From JAWKUK01 sp041398605 (GTDB lineage: Bacteria > Planctomycetota > UBA1135 > GCA-002686595), in NCBI GenBank assembly GCA_041398605.1, contig JAWKUK010000011.1, positions 186,001-250,000 on the forward strand: a stretch of 64,000 nucleotides of DNA. Reading direction: 5' to 3'. The translations under genes and the position numbers were made by a program. Shown one piece after another: positions 48,156-57,025 of the stretch. A model generated the notes under the pieces. That model saw nothing but the letters and a program-made list of their open reading frames with translations, did no database searches and was not told the DNA's origin. Position 1 is the first letter of the stretch, and each line of letters starts with the position of its first letter.

Positions 48156-48491
48156 ATGCGGTATCTGCGGAGTCAACGGCGCTCACTCCTGACGTTCCTG
48201 CGCGACGGACGAGTGCCCATCGACAACAACGCGTGTGAGCGCGCGATCCGTCCCATCGCGATCGGCCGGAACATTTGGCTCTTCGCCGGCAGCGAGGACG
48301 GCGGCGACACCGCGGCGACCCTGTACACCATCGTCGAGAGCGCCAGGGCGGTAGGCGTCGACCCGCAGGACTTCCTCCTCCACCGGCTGCGCCGCATCGG
48401 CACGCACCCGGCTTCCCGCGTCAGTGAGCTGACGCACTGGCCGATGGCAGCGGAGCTGAAGCCGTACCGCGGCCACCGGAGCGTGGCCTAA
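48156..48491 (+). pseudogene. IS66-family transposase, C-terminal fragment
   Basis: 111 codons matching the end of IS66 TnpC transposases: FLRDGRVPIDNNACERAIRP, IAIGRNIWLFAGSEDGGDTA, ATLYTIVESARAVGVDPQDF and LLHRLRRI. Full-length proteins are around 500 residues, so about four fifths are missing, including most of the DDE domain. No inverted repeats or companion genes are seen. It is a relic of the mobile element that may have brought in or rearranged this segment. Confidence 0.88.
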
Positions 48492-48571
48492 CGCCCCCTG
48501 AGGGCAGTTGCAGCGGGGTTCTCGCGGGGGCCACCCTACGCGAACGCTGCAGTCGACGGCCGTGGGGTTTG

Positions 48572-48793
48572 GGCGGCACGCCGCTGTGTGTCGGCGCGCC
48601 CTTCTTGCGGGTCGGCTTTGGACAGGTCGGGTCGAACGGGACAATGGCGTTCCTGGAGCCCGGCTCGTGGACCCCGGCTGCCGCTCCTTGGTTCGCCGCC
48701 GTCGGTTCGCTCTACGCGCAAGCCTATGTGGCGCAGCCCGGCGGCCTACAGAGCTCGGGCCTGACCAACGCGATCCGGCTCGACCTGCGCTGA
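48572..48793 (+). pseudogene. C-terminal fragment of the propeller protein gene (in copy C)
   Basis: About 73 codons encode GGTPLCVGAPFLRVGFGQVG through SGLTNAIRLDLR and stop, with three substitutions from the end of the gene at 31037. No start or upstream domains. It is a left-over of the copy that once joined directly to the HD-GYP gene. Confidence 0.85.
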
Positions 48794-49125
48794 GTCCGGC
48801 GCGACTCAGCAGAGGCGACTCAGCAGAGGCGGCAGTCTTCGCCGTGGCCGCAATGCGCGTCGTCCGCTCCAGCAGCGTCGCTTTGGTCCACGGGCTCGTC
48901 GTTGCGGTCGCCGTCGTTCGCAGCTCCTGAGGAGCCCTGCTCGGTGTGCGGCGCCGCCTGCGCCAAGGCCGCGACCTCGGCACGTGAGCGCTCGGTCAAT
49001 TCGACGAGCTCGCGGATCGCCAACGGCTCTTCAATGAGCGCGACAATCGACAGCTTCGAGTGTTCGGGCGCGCCGAGGTCCACCAACGTGCCCTCGGGCA
49101 GCATGCGCACAGCGGGCCGGTCGAG
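48572..49125 (+). repeat. Direct repeat copy C at right edge of the defence island
   Basis: 48572-48810 repeats the end of the propeller gene (copy A) and 48814-49120 is the source-like sequence of copy B, here continuous with the intact HD-GYP gene. A small extra duplication of GCGACTCAGCAGAGGC is present at 48800-48830 and is absent from A and B. Confidence 0.88.
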
Positions 49126-50367
49126 CGCGCGCCCGACCTGCGACACACGCGCGAGTCGACCGTCGCTCATCCGCACGAAGCGGCCCGGCGGGAAGAGGCC
49201 CATGGCGCGCGTGAACGCCGCCAAGAGCGCCGGGTCGAACGCGCCGGGGTCTGCGAACAGGATGCGGTAGGCGCGCGCGGGCGAGTAGGGCGCCTTGTAC
49301 GGGCGCCGCGCGGTCAGCGCTTCGAAGACGTCACAGACCTGGATGAGGCTCGTGATCTTGCTCGTCTCGGCCCACGGCCTGGCCTTTGGGTAGCCCTTGC
49401 CGTCGAAGCGCATGTGGTGGCCATACGCAGCGCCGAGCGCGCACGGGCTGACATCGGGGCTGTCGAGCAAGACCTCCGTGCCGAGCTGCGGGTGGCGCTG
49501 GATGATCTGGCGCTCCTCTGGATCGAGGCGGCCGGGCTTCGACAGGATCTCGGCCGGGATGCGGCCCTTGCCGACGTCGTGCATCAAGCCCGCCGCGCCG
49601 ATCTCGGTCAGCGTCTCGGGCGACGCGCCGAGCCCGCTCGCGACATACGTCGCCATGAGCGCGACGCGGAGGGAGTGTTGGACGGTGAAGAGGTCAAAGT
49701 CGGGGCGCTCGCCGAGCTGCATCAAGTCTTCGTAGCGCTTCCCCACCATGCGTGACATTTGCTCGCCCACAGCCCGGGCTGCGTTCATGTCGACGGCATG
49801 GCCACTGGCTGCGAGTCCAGTCGCTTCGTCGACGACCATCGCCATGGACCGGTAAATGGGGGCCGCGATCTCGAGCTCGAAGCCAGCGATGCGGAACGCA
49901 TCGGCGGCGGGCCCGCCGCCGACCGGGGCCCACTCGTAGTCGTCGTTCGCTGCCAGCAACTGAATCGACTGAACTCCGCGGCCGACCAGGACCTGGCGCG
50001 CGTCCTGGAGCGTAAGGCGATGATCGCGAGCTTGAATCGAGAGCATCAAGAGCTGGCGCACCTCACGCTCGCTCGTGTCGCGCCCGAACCCGAGGCCGCC
50101 CGCATCGCAGGCGCGCAATGCCTCGATCTGCCGCCGCGCGCGGACGTTGGCGGCCGTCAGGTCGCCGCCTTTGTGCTGGAACAAGCTGGAGGTCATCTCG
50201 AGCGACACCACCGGTGCCCCGGACTCGATGAAGGCCGTGCGCAGCTCAGCGAGGAACGCAGCGACGCTCGCATCAACTGACTCATCGCTGATGCCGCGGT
50301 CGATCGCGTGGTCCAGCGCGCTCGCGAGCGCGATCAGGAGCCGCCCCGTGCGTTCGTGCGTGATCAT
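48820..50367 (-). CDS. HD-GYP domain protein (putative cyclic-di-GMP phosphodiesterase)
   Basis: 515 residues from ATG 50367, which overlaps the upstream gene's stop (ATGA). Residues 1-210 are a helical region without a recognised sensor domain. The HD-GYP domain follows, with His-Asp at about 260 (GLMHDVGKGRIPAEILSKPG), HPQLGTEVLL, HHMRFDGKGYPK and QVCDVFEALTARRPYKAPYS. These metal-dependent enzymes hydrolyse cyclic di-GMP. The C-terminal ~100 residues are acidic and low-complexity and end HCGHGEDCRLC, a compact Cys/His cluster. Its 3' end is what was copied into repeat B. Confidence 0.93.
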   Translation of the reverse strand: MITHERTGRLLIALASALDHAIDRGISDESVDASVAAFLAELRTAFIESGAPVVSLEMTSSLFQHKGGDLTAANVRARRQIEALRACDAGGLGFGRDTSEREVRQLLMLSIQARDHRLTLQDARQVLVGRGVQSIQLLAANDDYEWAPVGGGPAADAFRIAGFELEIAAPIYRSMAMVVDEATGLAASGHAVDMNAARAVGEQMSRMVGKRYEDLMQLGERPDFDLFTVQHSLRVALMATYVASGLGASPETLTEIGAAGLMHDVGKGRIPAEILSKPGRLDPEERQIIQRHPQLGTEVLLDSPDVSPCALGAAYGHHMRFDGKGYPKARPWAETSKITSLIQVCDVFEALTARRPYKAPYSPARAYRILFADPGAFDPALLAAFTRAMGLFPPGRFVRMSDGRLARVSQVGRALDRPAVRMLPEGTLVDLGAPEHSKLSIVALIEEPLAIRELVELTERSRAEVAALAQAAPHTEQGSSGAANDGDRNDEPVDQSDAAGADDAHCGHGEDCRLC

Positions 50368-51647
50368 GCGTCCTCCCACCCCCGCTTGATGCCCGCGCGC
50401 GCAGCGCGACGGCATTGCTTGCTCCAGGTCGGCCGCAGCAGCTTGCGCTCGCGTTGCACTCGCTCGAGGAAGTCGAGCGCGCGCAGCGGTCCATGATCGC
50501 CGAGCCACTCCAGCGCGCCCGGGACCCAGGGGTCGAGCCGGCGCTCGGGGTCGAGCTTCGACAGGACGTTGATCAGCACGTTCGCAGCGAGCTCGACGAG
50601 CTTCGGGTGCACCTCCCCGCCGGACGCAGAGATGACCGCGGCTTGCACAAAAGGCTCGACGGCAGGCGTGCACTCCTCGGCCGCTCGCAGCACATTGGCG
50701 AGCCACGGCAGCGCAGGCGGCGTCCTACGCAGCGCGCTCAAGAGCGCGCGCCCGACGACCGGCCGCGCGGACTTGACGCTCAGCAGCTCAAGCATGAGCC
50801 CGTGCACGAAGCGCTGGTCCATCTCCAACGCTTGGGAGTCGAGGCGGCCCTCGGCGATGGCAGGCAACTTCGAGAGCCGCTGCAGCGCCCGGGCCCGTGC
50901 ATCGGAGGGCGGCAGCTCGAGCCGCGGGTCGAGGCCTGCGCGGCGGGATCGGAGGTGGATGAGCAGCTCGTCAGTCGCGTGGGGCCAGAGCGCTTCGACG
51001 CCGTGCGGCGTCATGCGCGCCGTCAGGAGCGTGAGGTGCTCCAGGAACGGCGAGACGAGCCGCCGGAAGGTCGGGCCGAGGTGCAAGTAGACCCGGTCGA
51101 ACTCAGCGATCGGGAGCGTCTCCGCCAGCTCGACGATCGCCTCGATGAGGACCCCGACGATCGCGTGTGCGTCGGCTCGGGCAATGCCCGCGGCCGCCTC
51201 GTCGAGCTCTTTGCGGCGCAGCTCTTCGAGCCGATGTGACGCTCGTACGTGGCTCTCCGTGTCGTCGCTTTCGACGAGGAGCTGGACGACGATGGACGCC
51301 TCCTCGCGGGCGACCTCCTCGAGCTCCAGGATGGGCTGCACGGAGGGCTGCTCCAGGGCGCGGACGAGCTCCTCGAGCTCGACTGCGGAGACCCCGTCTC
51401 CACCCTCACGTTCGGCGGCGACCGGGTCAGCGCTTGACGCTTCTGAGGAGACCTCATCGGCCCGCAGCGTATGGCGCGCGACGTCGAACGCAGCGTCGAG
51501 CGCTTCGAAGTCGACGGCGCCCTCCTGGAGCCGCGCGAGCGCGCGCCGCAGCGAGTCCGAGCCCGCGCCAAGCACGTGCTGGAGCCCAGGGGCCGTGATT
51601 CGGCCCTTGGTCGCTGAGCTGGAGATGGGGGGCTCGGGGCGGAGCAT
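50364..51647 (-). CDS. Helical protein of unknown function coupled to HD-GYP gene
   Basis: 427 residues, no signal peptide or membrane span. Residues 60-150 are acidic (VSAVELEELVRALEQPS); the rest is leucine/alanine-rich helices resembling HEAT or ARM repeats (LLELLSVKSARPVVGRALLS, LVELAANVLINVLSKLDPER). No family recognised. Overlap of its stop with the HD-GYP start suggests the two act together, for example as a partner or regulator of the phosphodiesterase. TAGGAC lies five bases before the ATG on the minus strand (51658-51653). Confidence 0.65.
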   Translation of the reverse strand: MLRPEPPISSSATKGRITAPGLQHVLGAGSDSLRRALARLQEGAVDFEALDAAFDVARHTLRADEVSSEASSADPVAAEREGGDGVSAVELEELVRALEQPSVQPILELEEVAREEASIVVQLLVESDDTESHVRASHRLEELRRKELDEAAAGIARADAHAIVGVLIEAIVELAETLPIAEFDRVYLHLGPTFRRLVSPFLEHLTLLTARMTPHGVEALWPHATDELLIHLRSRRAGLDPRLELPPSDARARALQRLSKLPAIAEGRLDSQALEMDQRFVHGLMLELLSVKSARPVVGRALLSALRRTPPALPWLANVLRAAEECTPAVEPFVQAAVISASGGEVHPKLVELAANVLINVLSKLDPERRLDPWVPGALEWLGDHGPLRALDFLERVQRERKLLRPTWSKQCRRAARAGIKRGWEDA

Positions 51648-51733
51648 CGCGTGTCCTAGGGCTATCGACTGCTCCGCCTGGGCGACTGAGGGACTTCACT
51701 CGGGTCGTCGCGCCCCGAGACACGGACCTCCGC

Positions 51734-51739
51734 TAGACT
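51734..51739 (+). promoter_or_regulatory. Putative -10 box TAGACT of the yebC-like gene
   Basis: TAGACT within CGCTAGACTCCACGG, 52 bases before ATG 51792, implying a leader of about 45 bases. Sequence identity to the other TAGACT boxes is the only support. Confidence 0.35.
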
Positions 51740-51791
51740 CCACGGCTCGGAGCGCGAGAACGGGTTTCCGCCGGTCCGAGATGCACAAGAC

Positions 51792-52505
51792 ATGGGTCGC
51801 CAGTGGCTACAGAAGAAGCGTGAGATCAACGCGAACAAGCGCGCGAAGATCACGTCCAAGCTCGTTCGGGAGATCACCGTCGCCGCGAAGATGGGCGCGC
51901 CCGATCCCGCGATGAACCCGCGGCTGGCCGTCGCTGTCGAGGCGGCGCGCAAGCAGTCCGTCTCGAACGACGTCATCGACCGCGCCATCAAGAAGGGCAG
52001 CGGCAAGGGGGCCGATTCGGTCGAGCTGGAGCTCGTGACCTTCGAAGGCATGTCCCCCCAGAACGTGCCCGTCATCGTCGAGTGCTTGACCGACAACCGG
52101 AACCGCACCGCGCCAGACATCCGGGCGCTGTTCCGGGCGGGGCAGTTCGGGACCAAAGTCATGTTCTTCTTCGACCACGTCGGCATCGTCGAGGCGACCC
52201 ACGCAGAGGCCGGCCTCGACCTCGAGACCGTCGCCATCGAGTCCAACGCGCAGGACGTCGAGCCGCTCGAGGGGTGGGGCGACGAGGCCGCAGAGGGCTC
52301 GGGAGGCCGGTTTTACACGGACCCGAAGGAGCTCGACGTCGTGGCCTCGATGTTGCGCGCCGCGGGTTGGTCCGTGACCGCCGCCGAGATGGGCTACCGC
52401 CCCAAGGAGCGCGCCCAGCTCTCCCCGGAGGATCAGCAAGGGCTCGAGGACTTCCTGGAGCCGATCGACGACCACGACGACTGCCACCGGATCTATTCCG
52501 CTTGA
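51792..52505 (+). CDS. YebC/PmpR (TACO1-like) family protein
   Basis: 237 residues. Family hallmarks: WLQKKREINANKRAKITSKL at the N-terminus, KMGAPDPAMNPRLAVAVEAA, SVSNDVIDRAIKKGSGKGAD, then VPVIVECLTDNRNRTAPDIR. Three-domain proteins of this family have been described as transcriptional regulators (PmpR) and as translation factors that relieve stalling on proline stretches (TACO1/YebC); sequence does not decide between these. The start MGRQWLQ differs from the usual MAGHSKW, as in some YebC_II-type paralogues. Single gene. Confidence 0.92.
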   Translation: MGRQWLQKKREINANKRAKITSKLVREITVAAKMGAPDPAMNPRLAVAVEAARKQSVSNDVIDRAIKKGSGKGADSVELELVTFEGMSPQNVPVIVECLTDNRNRTAPDIRALFRAGQFGTKVMFFFDHVGIVEATHAEAGLDLETVAIESNAQDVEPLEGWGDEAAEGSGGRFYTDPKELDVVASMLRAAGWSVTAAEMGYRPKERAQLSPEDQQGLEDFLEPIDDHDDCHRIYSA

Positions 52506-52581
52506 GTCGCTCGAAAGCCCTTTAGGGGCTCGTGGCCGGCCGCCGATAGGCCCGGGACGAAGTGCGACGGGGTTCATGCGC

Positions 52582-52602
52582 GCCGCAGATGCCCTCTGCG
52601 GC
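52582..52602 (+). promoter_or_regulatory. Perfect 8-bp hairpin upstream of the CheY-like gene
   Basis: GCCGCAGA-TGCCC-TCTGCGGC forms an eight-pair stem with a five-base loop, ending five bases before GTG 52608 and 45 before ATG 52647. No run of T follows, so it is not a typical intrinsic terminator; it could be a terminator of the yebC transcript or a leader element. Confidence 0.4.
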
Positions 52603-52646
52603 CCCTTGTGCGCGTGAAGCCGACCACCGAGCCCAAGCTCCTGCCG

Positions 52647-53021
52647 ATGAAGGTCCTGATCACCGATGACTCCAAGGTCACCCGCTCCGTCCTGCGGAAG
52701 ATCATGCAGGAGCTCAGCTTCGAGGTCGTCGAGGCGACGAACGGCGCGGAAGCGATCGGGATGCTGACGCGCGACCTGGTCGATCTATGCCTCGTGGACT
52801 GGAACATGCCGACGATGAACGGCGTCGAGTTCATCACGCACCTGCGGGCGAACCCGACCTGGTCGAAGATCCCGGCGGTCCTCGTCACGGATGAGACCGC
52901 GCGCGAGCGCCTCGACAGCGCGTTTGCTGCTGGCGCCAGCGGCTACCTGGCGAAGCCCTTCAAGACCGAAGAGCTCCGGCTCCTGCTGCTCGAGCTCGGT
53001 CTGGACATCGGGCTCCAATAA
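52647..53021 (+). CDS. CheY-like single-domain response regulator
   Basis: 124 residues from ATG 52647; GTG 52608 would add 13 residues not usual for the family. Receiver features are complete: acidic pair in LITDDSK, phosphoacceptor Asp in LVDWNMPTMNGVEF, Thr in AVLVTDE and Lys in GYLAKPFKTEELRLLL. There is no output domain, so it signals by protein contact. No histidine kinase or chemotaxis gene is adjacent. Confidence 0.93.
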   Translation: MKVLITDDSKVTRSVLRKIMQELSFEVVEATNGAEAIGMLTRDLVDLCLVDWNMPTMNGVEFITHLRANPTWSKIPAVLVTDETARERLDSAFAAGASGYLAKPFKTEELRLLLLELGLDIGLQ

Positions 53022-53150
53022 GGGCCTTGCGACATCTGGCCGCTAAGGCGGGCGTGTCGAGCTTTCCACGCGACTTGTCATCGGTCGACGGTGGTGTACG
53101 ACCAGCCCTGACCCTAACCTGTCGCCGCCCCGGAACGCGGGAGGCTTCGC

Positions 53151-55016
53151 TTGCCGGACGTCGGACTCCCCCCAGATCAGGTCCTCGCTGACCTCGCGAC
53201 GGTCGCTGCGCTCGGGCTCGGCGCCCAGTGGCTTGCGTGGCGCTTTCGGCTCCCGTCGATCCTCCTGCTGCTCGGCGCAGGGCTCCTCGCGGGCCCCGTG
53301 TTCGGGCTGCTGCAACCCGATCACCTCTTCGGGCACCTCCTGCACCCGCTGGTGTCGCTCGCGGTCGCGGTGATCCTGTACGACGGCGGCCTGAGCCTCG
53401 ACCTGCGTGAGCTGCGCAACTCCGCGCGCGCGATCGTTCGGCTGTGCACGGTCGGCGTCGCGGTCACGTGGGTGCTCGCGACGGCGTTAGGGATCTATGT
53501 CGCTGGGCTGACCTTCCCCGTCGCGCTCGTCCTGGGCGCCATCCTCACGGTCACTGGGCCTACCGTCATCGGGCCGCTCCTGCGCCAGGTCCGGCCCAAG
53601 GGCCAGGTCGAGCCGATCGCGCGCTGGGAGGGCATCGTGGCGGACTTGATCGGTGCCACGCTCGCCGCCCTCGCGCTCCACGGCGTCCTCGACGCGCATA
53701 CGTCCAACGCGACGACGATCGAGACGCTGCAGTCGGCGCTGCTCGGACTGACGAAGACGATCTCCGTCGGCGCGCTCTTCGGGGGCCTCGGCGCAGCGGT
53801 CCTCGCGATTCCGATCGCGCGCCATTGGATCCCCGACGCGCTGCAAAACCCGATCTCCCTCGCGGTCGTGCTGGTGACCTTTGTCGGCGCGGACCAGCTC
53901 GCCCACGAGTCGGGGCTCGTCGCGGTCACGTTGATGGGCTTCATCCTCGCGAACCAGCACAAGACCTCCGTGCACCACATCGTCGAGTTCAAAGAGAACT
54001 TGACGATCCTCCTGATCTCGGGGCTCTTTGTCATCCTCGCGGCGACCTTCGACGTGGACGACCTGCGGGCCGTCGGCTGGGGCGGGCTCGCGTTTGTCCT
54101 CCTGACGATCCTCGTCGTACGACCGGTCGCGGTGTTTGTGTCGACGTACGGGACCGGGCTGGCGCGCAACGAGCGGATGTTCCTCGCGGCGCTCGCGCCG
54201 CGCGGCATCGTCGCGGCGGCGATCAGCGCCTTGTTCGGGCTGCGGCTCGAAGAGGCCGGGATCGCCGGCGCGGAGGCGCTCGCGCCGATGGCGTTTGTCG
54301 TGATCATCGTCACCGTCGCGGTCTACGGCCTCGCGGCCGGCCCGCTCGCGCGGCGCCTGAAGCTGTCGGATCCGGACGCCAATGGCGTGCTCATCGCAGG
54401 CGCGGGGCTCTTCTCCGTAGCGTTCGCGAAGGCGCTGCAGCGCGCCAACATTCCAGTCGTGCTCGTGGACTCCAATCGCGCGGCGGTCGCGACCGCGCGC
54501 CTCGAAGGGCTGCGGTCGTTCCGGCGCTCGATCCTCGAGGCGGACGTGCTCGAGCACCTGCCGATGACTGGCATCGGCAAGTTGTTGGCCATGACGCCGA
54601 ACGACGAGGTGAACGCGCTCGCCTGTGTGCACTTTGCAGGCACGTTCGGGCGCGCCAACGTCTATCAGATGCCGCCCGCGCAAGAGCGTAGCGGCGCCGA
54701 GCTGCGTGGGGACCTGCGCGGCCGGGTGCTCTTTCGTGGCGTGAACAGCGCTGGTGCGCTCGACGCCCGGGTTCGCCGCGGCGCGGCCATCAAGGCGACG
54801 CAGCTGTCGTCGACCTTCGACCTGGCCGCCTTCAAGGCCCAGAACGGCGCCGGTGCGGTCTTGCTCGGGCGCTTGATCCAAGGCAAGCGGTTCGAGCTGT
54901 ACTCAGCGGAGCGTGACGCAGAGGCTGCGCCTGGTGACGTCTTGCTGAGCCTCGTGGATCCGGCGCCGGCGGAGCCCGTTGTCGCTGCCGCGCCCGCCGC
55001 CCAGCGCGGGTCCTGA
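53151..55016 (+). CDS. NhaP-type cation:proton antiporter with TrkA-N domain
   Basis: 621 residues from TTG 53151 with GAGG nine bases upstream. The first ~400 residues are about twelve membrane helices of the CPA1 antiporter family (FRLPSILLLLGAGLLAGPVF, LAVAVILYDGGLSLDLRELR, LTVTGPTVIGPLLRQVRPKG, EGIVADLIGATLAALALHGV). A cytoplasmic Rossmann TrkA-N domain follows (VLIAGAGLFSVAFAKALQRA, NIPVVLVDSNRAAVATARLE), which gates transport in response to nucleotides. The C-terminal ~100 residues are unassigned. It should exchange Na+ or K+ for protons at the inner membrane. Confidence 0.92.
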   Translation: MPDVGLPPDQVLADLATVAALGLGAQWLAWRFRLPSILLLLGAGLLAGPVFGLLQPDHLFGHLLHPLVSLAVAVILYDGGLSLDLRELRNSARAIVRLCTVGVAVTWVLATALGIYVAGLTFPVALVLGAILTVTGPTVIGPLLRQVRPKGQVEPIARWEGIVADLIGATLAALALHGVLDAHTSNATTIETLQSALLGLTKTISVGALFGGLGAAVLAIPIARHWIPDALQNPISLAVVLVTFVGADQLAHESGLVAVTLMGFILANQHKTSVHHIVEFKENLTILLISGLFVILAATFDVDDLRAVGWGGLAFVLLTILVVRPVAVFVSTYGTGLARNERMFLAALAPRGIVAAAISALFGLRLEEAGIAGAEALAPMAFVVIIVTVAVYGLAAGPLARRLKLSDPDANGVLIAGAGLFSVAFAKALQRANIPVVLVDSNRAAVATARLEGLRSFRRSILEADVLEHLPMTGIGKLLAMTPNDEVNALACVHFAGTFGRANVYQMPPAQERSGAELRGDLRGRVLFRGVNSAGALDARVRRGAAIKATQLSSTFDLAAFKAQNGAGAVLLGRLIQGKRFELYSAERDAEAAPGDVLLSLVDPAPAEPVVAAAPAAQRGS

Positions 55017-55035
55017 AGGGGGGCGCGCTGCGCGC

Positions 55036-56148
55036 TCAGCGCTCGCGCGCCGCGCGGCTGCGGCGCGCTGCGGCGTACGCTCCCATGGTCAGCCAGAGGA
55101 GCGCGAGGGCCAGCGCAGGCAGCCACGCCTCGTGCAGGAGCTTGCGGTCGATCGCGCGACCGACGAGCAGCCGCGCCAAGCCTTCGAAGTCAATGAAGCG
55201 CGCCGCGAGGTACGCCGTCAGCGCGTGGGCGCCCACGATCGACAGGACACGCGCCGTGCGTTTGCCGTGCCCTGAGTCGAACAAGGCGTGGAAGGTCGCC
55301 AAGAGGAGCGCGCTCCAGCCCCCGCACACGAGCGCGAAGCTGCTCGTCCAGAGCCGCTTGTTCAAGGGCACCACGAGCGACAACAGATAGCCGCTGGCGA
55401 GCAGCGCGGCGCCGGCGACCATGAGGCCCGCGAGGCGCCGGCCCCGGTTCAGGTCCGTGCGCCGCAGCCAGTCGCCGGCGAGCATTCCGAGGAGCGCAGT
55501 CGCGATCGCAGGGAACGTCGAAGCGAGCCCTTCCGGGTCGTGGTCGCCGCCATGGAGCCTCCCGGGCAGGCAGCGCTGGTCGATCCAATCGGCCAGGTTC
55601 TGCCCTTGCAGCAGGACGCCCGCCCCGTGCCCCGGCACCGGGATGAAGCGCAGCGCCAGCGCATACGTGACCAAGATCGCTGCGACAGCGAGCACCCGGC
55701 CCCGAGGCCCAAGGGCGAGGTAGAGCCACGCCGCGAACATCCACGCGAGGCCGATGCGGCCGAGGACGCTGGCCCAGCGCTGGTGCTCGAGGTCGAACGC
55801 GAAGAGCCCGTTGTAGATCGCGCCCAGGCAGACGAGGCCGAGGCCGCGACGCAGCGCGTGCACGGCGAGCTTGGACCGGCTCTCCCCGCGCCCTTGGCGG
55901 CGCGCGAACGAGAGGGTCGTCGATACGCCGGCGAGGAAGAGGAACAGAGGAAAGACGAGGTCCCAGGCCCGAAGGCCGTGCCACGCGGCGTGCTCTGTCT
56001 GGTGCGCGACGACCTCGCGCAACCAAGGGAGACCGGTCAGCCCCGCGAGCGCGACCACGACCTCGCGGCCGCCGACGATCCAGAACATGTCGAAGCCGCG
56101 CAAGGCATCGAGCGAGGCCAAGCGCGTTTGGTCGGCGCCGTTAGCCAT
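55036..56148 (-). CDS. HGSNAT/DUF5009-type transmembrane acyltransferase
   Basis: 370 residues with about ten membrane helices. It starts with the family pattern RLASLDALRGFDMFWIVGGR, continues LRAWDLVFPLFLFLAGVSTT and RRGLGLVCLGAIYNGLF, and includes GLASTFPAIATALLGMLAGD, as in heparan-alpha-glucosaminide N-acetyltransferase homologues that move acetyl groups across the membrane onto sugars. Its start overlaps the end of the ABC ATPase gene by eight bases, so the two are coupled. The acceptor sugar is unknown. Confidence 0.85.
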   Translation of the reverse strand: MANGADQTRLASLDALRGFDMFWIVGGREVVVALAGLTGLPWLREVVAHQTEHAAWHGLRAWDLVFPLFLFLAGVSTTLSFARRQGRGESRSKLAVHALRRGLGLVCLGAIYNGLFAFDLEHQRWASVLGRIGLAWMFAAWLYLALGPRGRVLAVAAILVTYALALRFIPVPGHGAGVLLQGQNLADWIDQRCLPGRLHGGDHDPEGLASTFPAIATALLGMLAGDWLRRTDLNRGRRLAGLMVAGAALLASGYLLSLVVPLNKRLWTSSFALVCGGWSALLLATFHALFDSGHGKRTARVLSIVGAHALTAYLAARFIDFEGLARLLVGRAIDRKLLHEAWLPALALALLWLTMGAYAAARRSRAARER

Positions 56149-56938
56149 GCTCGGCGACGCGTGACGAGCCGGACACGATCGCCCGGGCCTTCGCCGCCGG
56201 GTCCTCGGTCGCGGTCAGGGTCCCGAAGATCTGCTCGAGCGTGCCGTCGCGCCCCGCGCGCGTCCGAAGGTCGTTGAGCGACCCTTCACCGACGAGGGCG
56301 CCCTGCGCCATGATCACCATCCGATCGCAGACGCGCTCGACGACATCGAGCAAGTGCGACGTGTACAGGACCGCGCCGCCGCGATCCGCCCAGGCGCGCA
56401 AGACCTCTTTGACCATCGCCGCGCTCGGCGCATCCAGCCCCGTCAGCGGTTCGTCCAGGACGAGCACTTCGGGCGCATGGATGAGCGCGCACGCGAGCGC
56501 CGCCTTCTGCCGCATCCCACGTGAGAAGCGGCCGACGGGCTCCGTCGCTCGATCCGCGAGGTCGAGGTGCTCGAGGAGCCGCATGCCTTCCGCCGCTGCC
56601 GCCGCGTCGCTCATGCCGTGCAAGCGCCCCACCAGCATCAAGTGCTGCATGGCGCTCAGGTTGGGGTAGAGCGGCGCGCCGTCGGGGACGTACCCGAGGT
56701 GGCGCTTGGCCGCGAGCGGATCGGCGTGGAGGTCCTGCCCCGCGATTCGGATCGCGCCGCTCGTCGGCGTCAACAGACCGACGAGCGCGCGCACCGTCGT
56801 TGTCTTGCCCGCGCCGTTCGGGCCGAGCAGCCCGACGACCTCTCCCGCGTGGACCCGCAGGTCGAGGCCGTCTACGGCCACCTGCTGGCCGTAGACGTGG
56901 TGCAGCGCCGTGGCCTCGATGAGCGCGCGGCCCTCCAT
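56141..56938 (-). CDS. ABC-2-type transporter ATP-binding protein
   Basis: 265 residues from ATG 56938; ATG 56980 adds 14 residues of low complexity. Walker A is GLLGPNGAGKTTTVRALVGL, the signature FSRGMRQKAALACAL, Walker B EVLVLDEPLTGLD and the switch His in LYTSHLLD. The protein resembles drug/natA or gliding-type exporters of the ABC-2 class. No permease gene is present on either side; the downstream partner is the acyltransferase. The permease may be encoded elsewhere. Confidence 0.93.
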   Translation of the reverse strand: MEGRALIEATALHHVYGQQVAVDGLDLRVHAGEVVGLLGPNGAGKTTTVRALVGLLTPTSGAIRIAGQDLHADPLAAKRHLGYVPDGAPLYPNLSAMQHLMLVGRLHGMSDAAAAAEGMRLLEHLDLADRATEPVGRFSRGMRQKAALACALIHAPEVLVLDEPLTGLDAPSAAMVKEVLRAWADRGGAVLYTSHLLDVVERVCDRMVIMAQGALVGEGSLNDLRTRAGRDGTLEQIFGTLTATEDPAAKARAIVSGSSRVAEHG

Positions 56939-57025
56939 GCTTGCTTGCTCGCTGCCCTGGTTGCTCGCGTGGCTGGCCATGATCGGGCGATTGGCCGGGA
57001 TCCAACGGCGGGGGCGAGCCGAGGC

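Noticed and set aside
48156..48571. Complete IS66 element
   Set aside because: Only the last 111 codons of the transposase are present, with no TnpA/TnpB genes and no terminal inverted repeats that I can identify.
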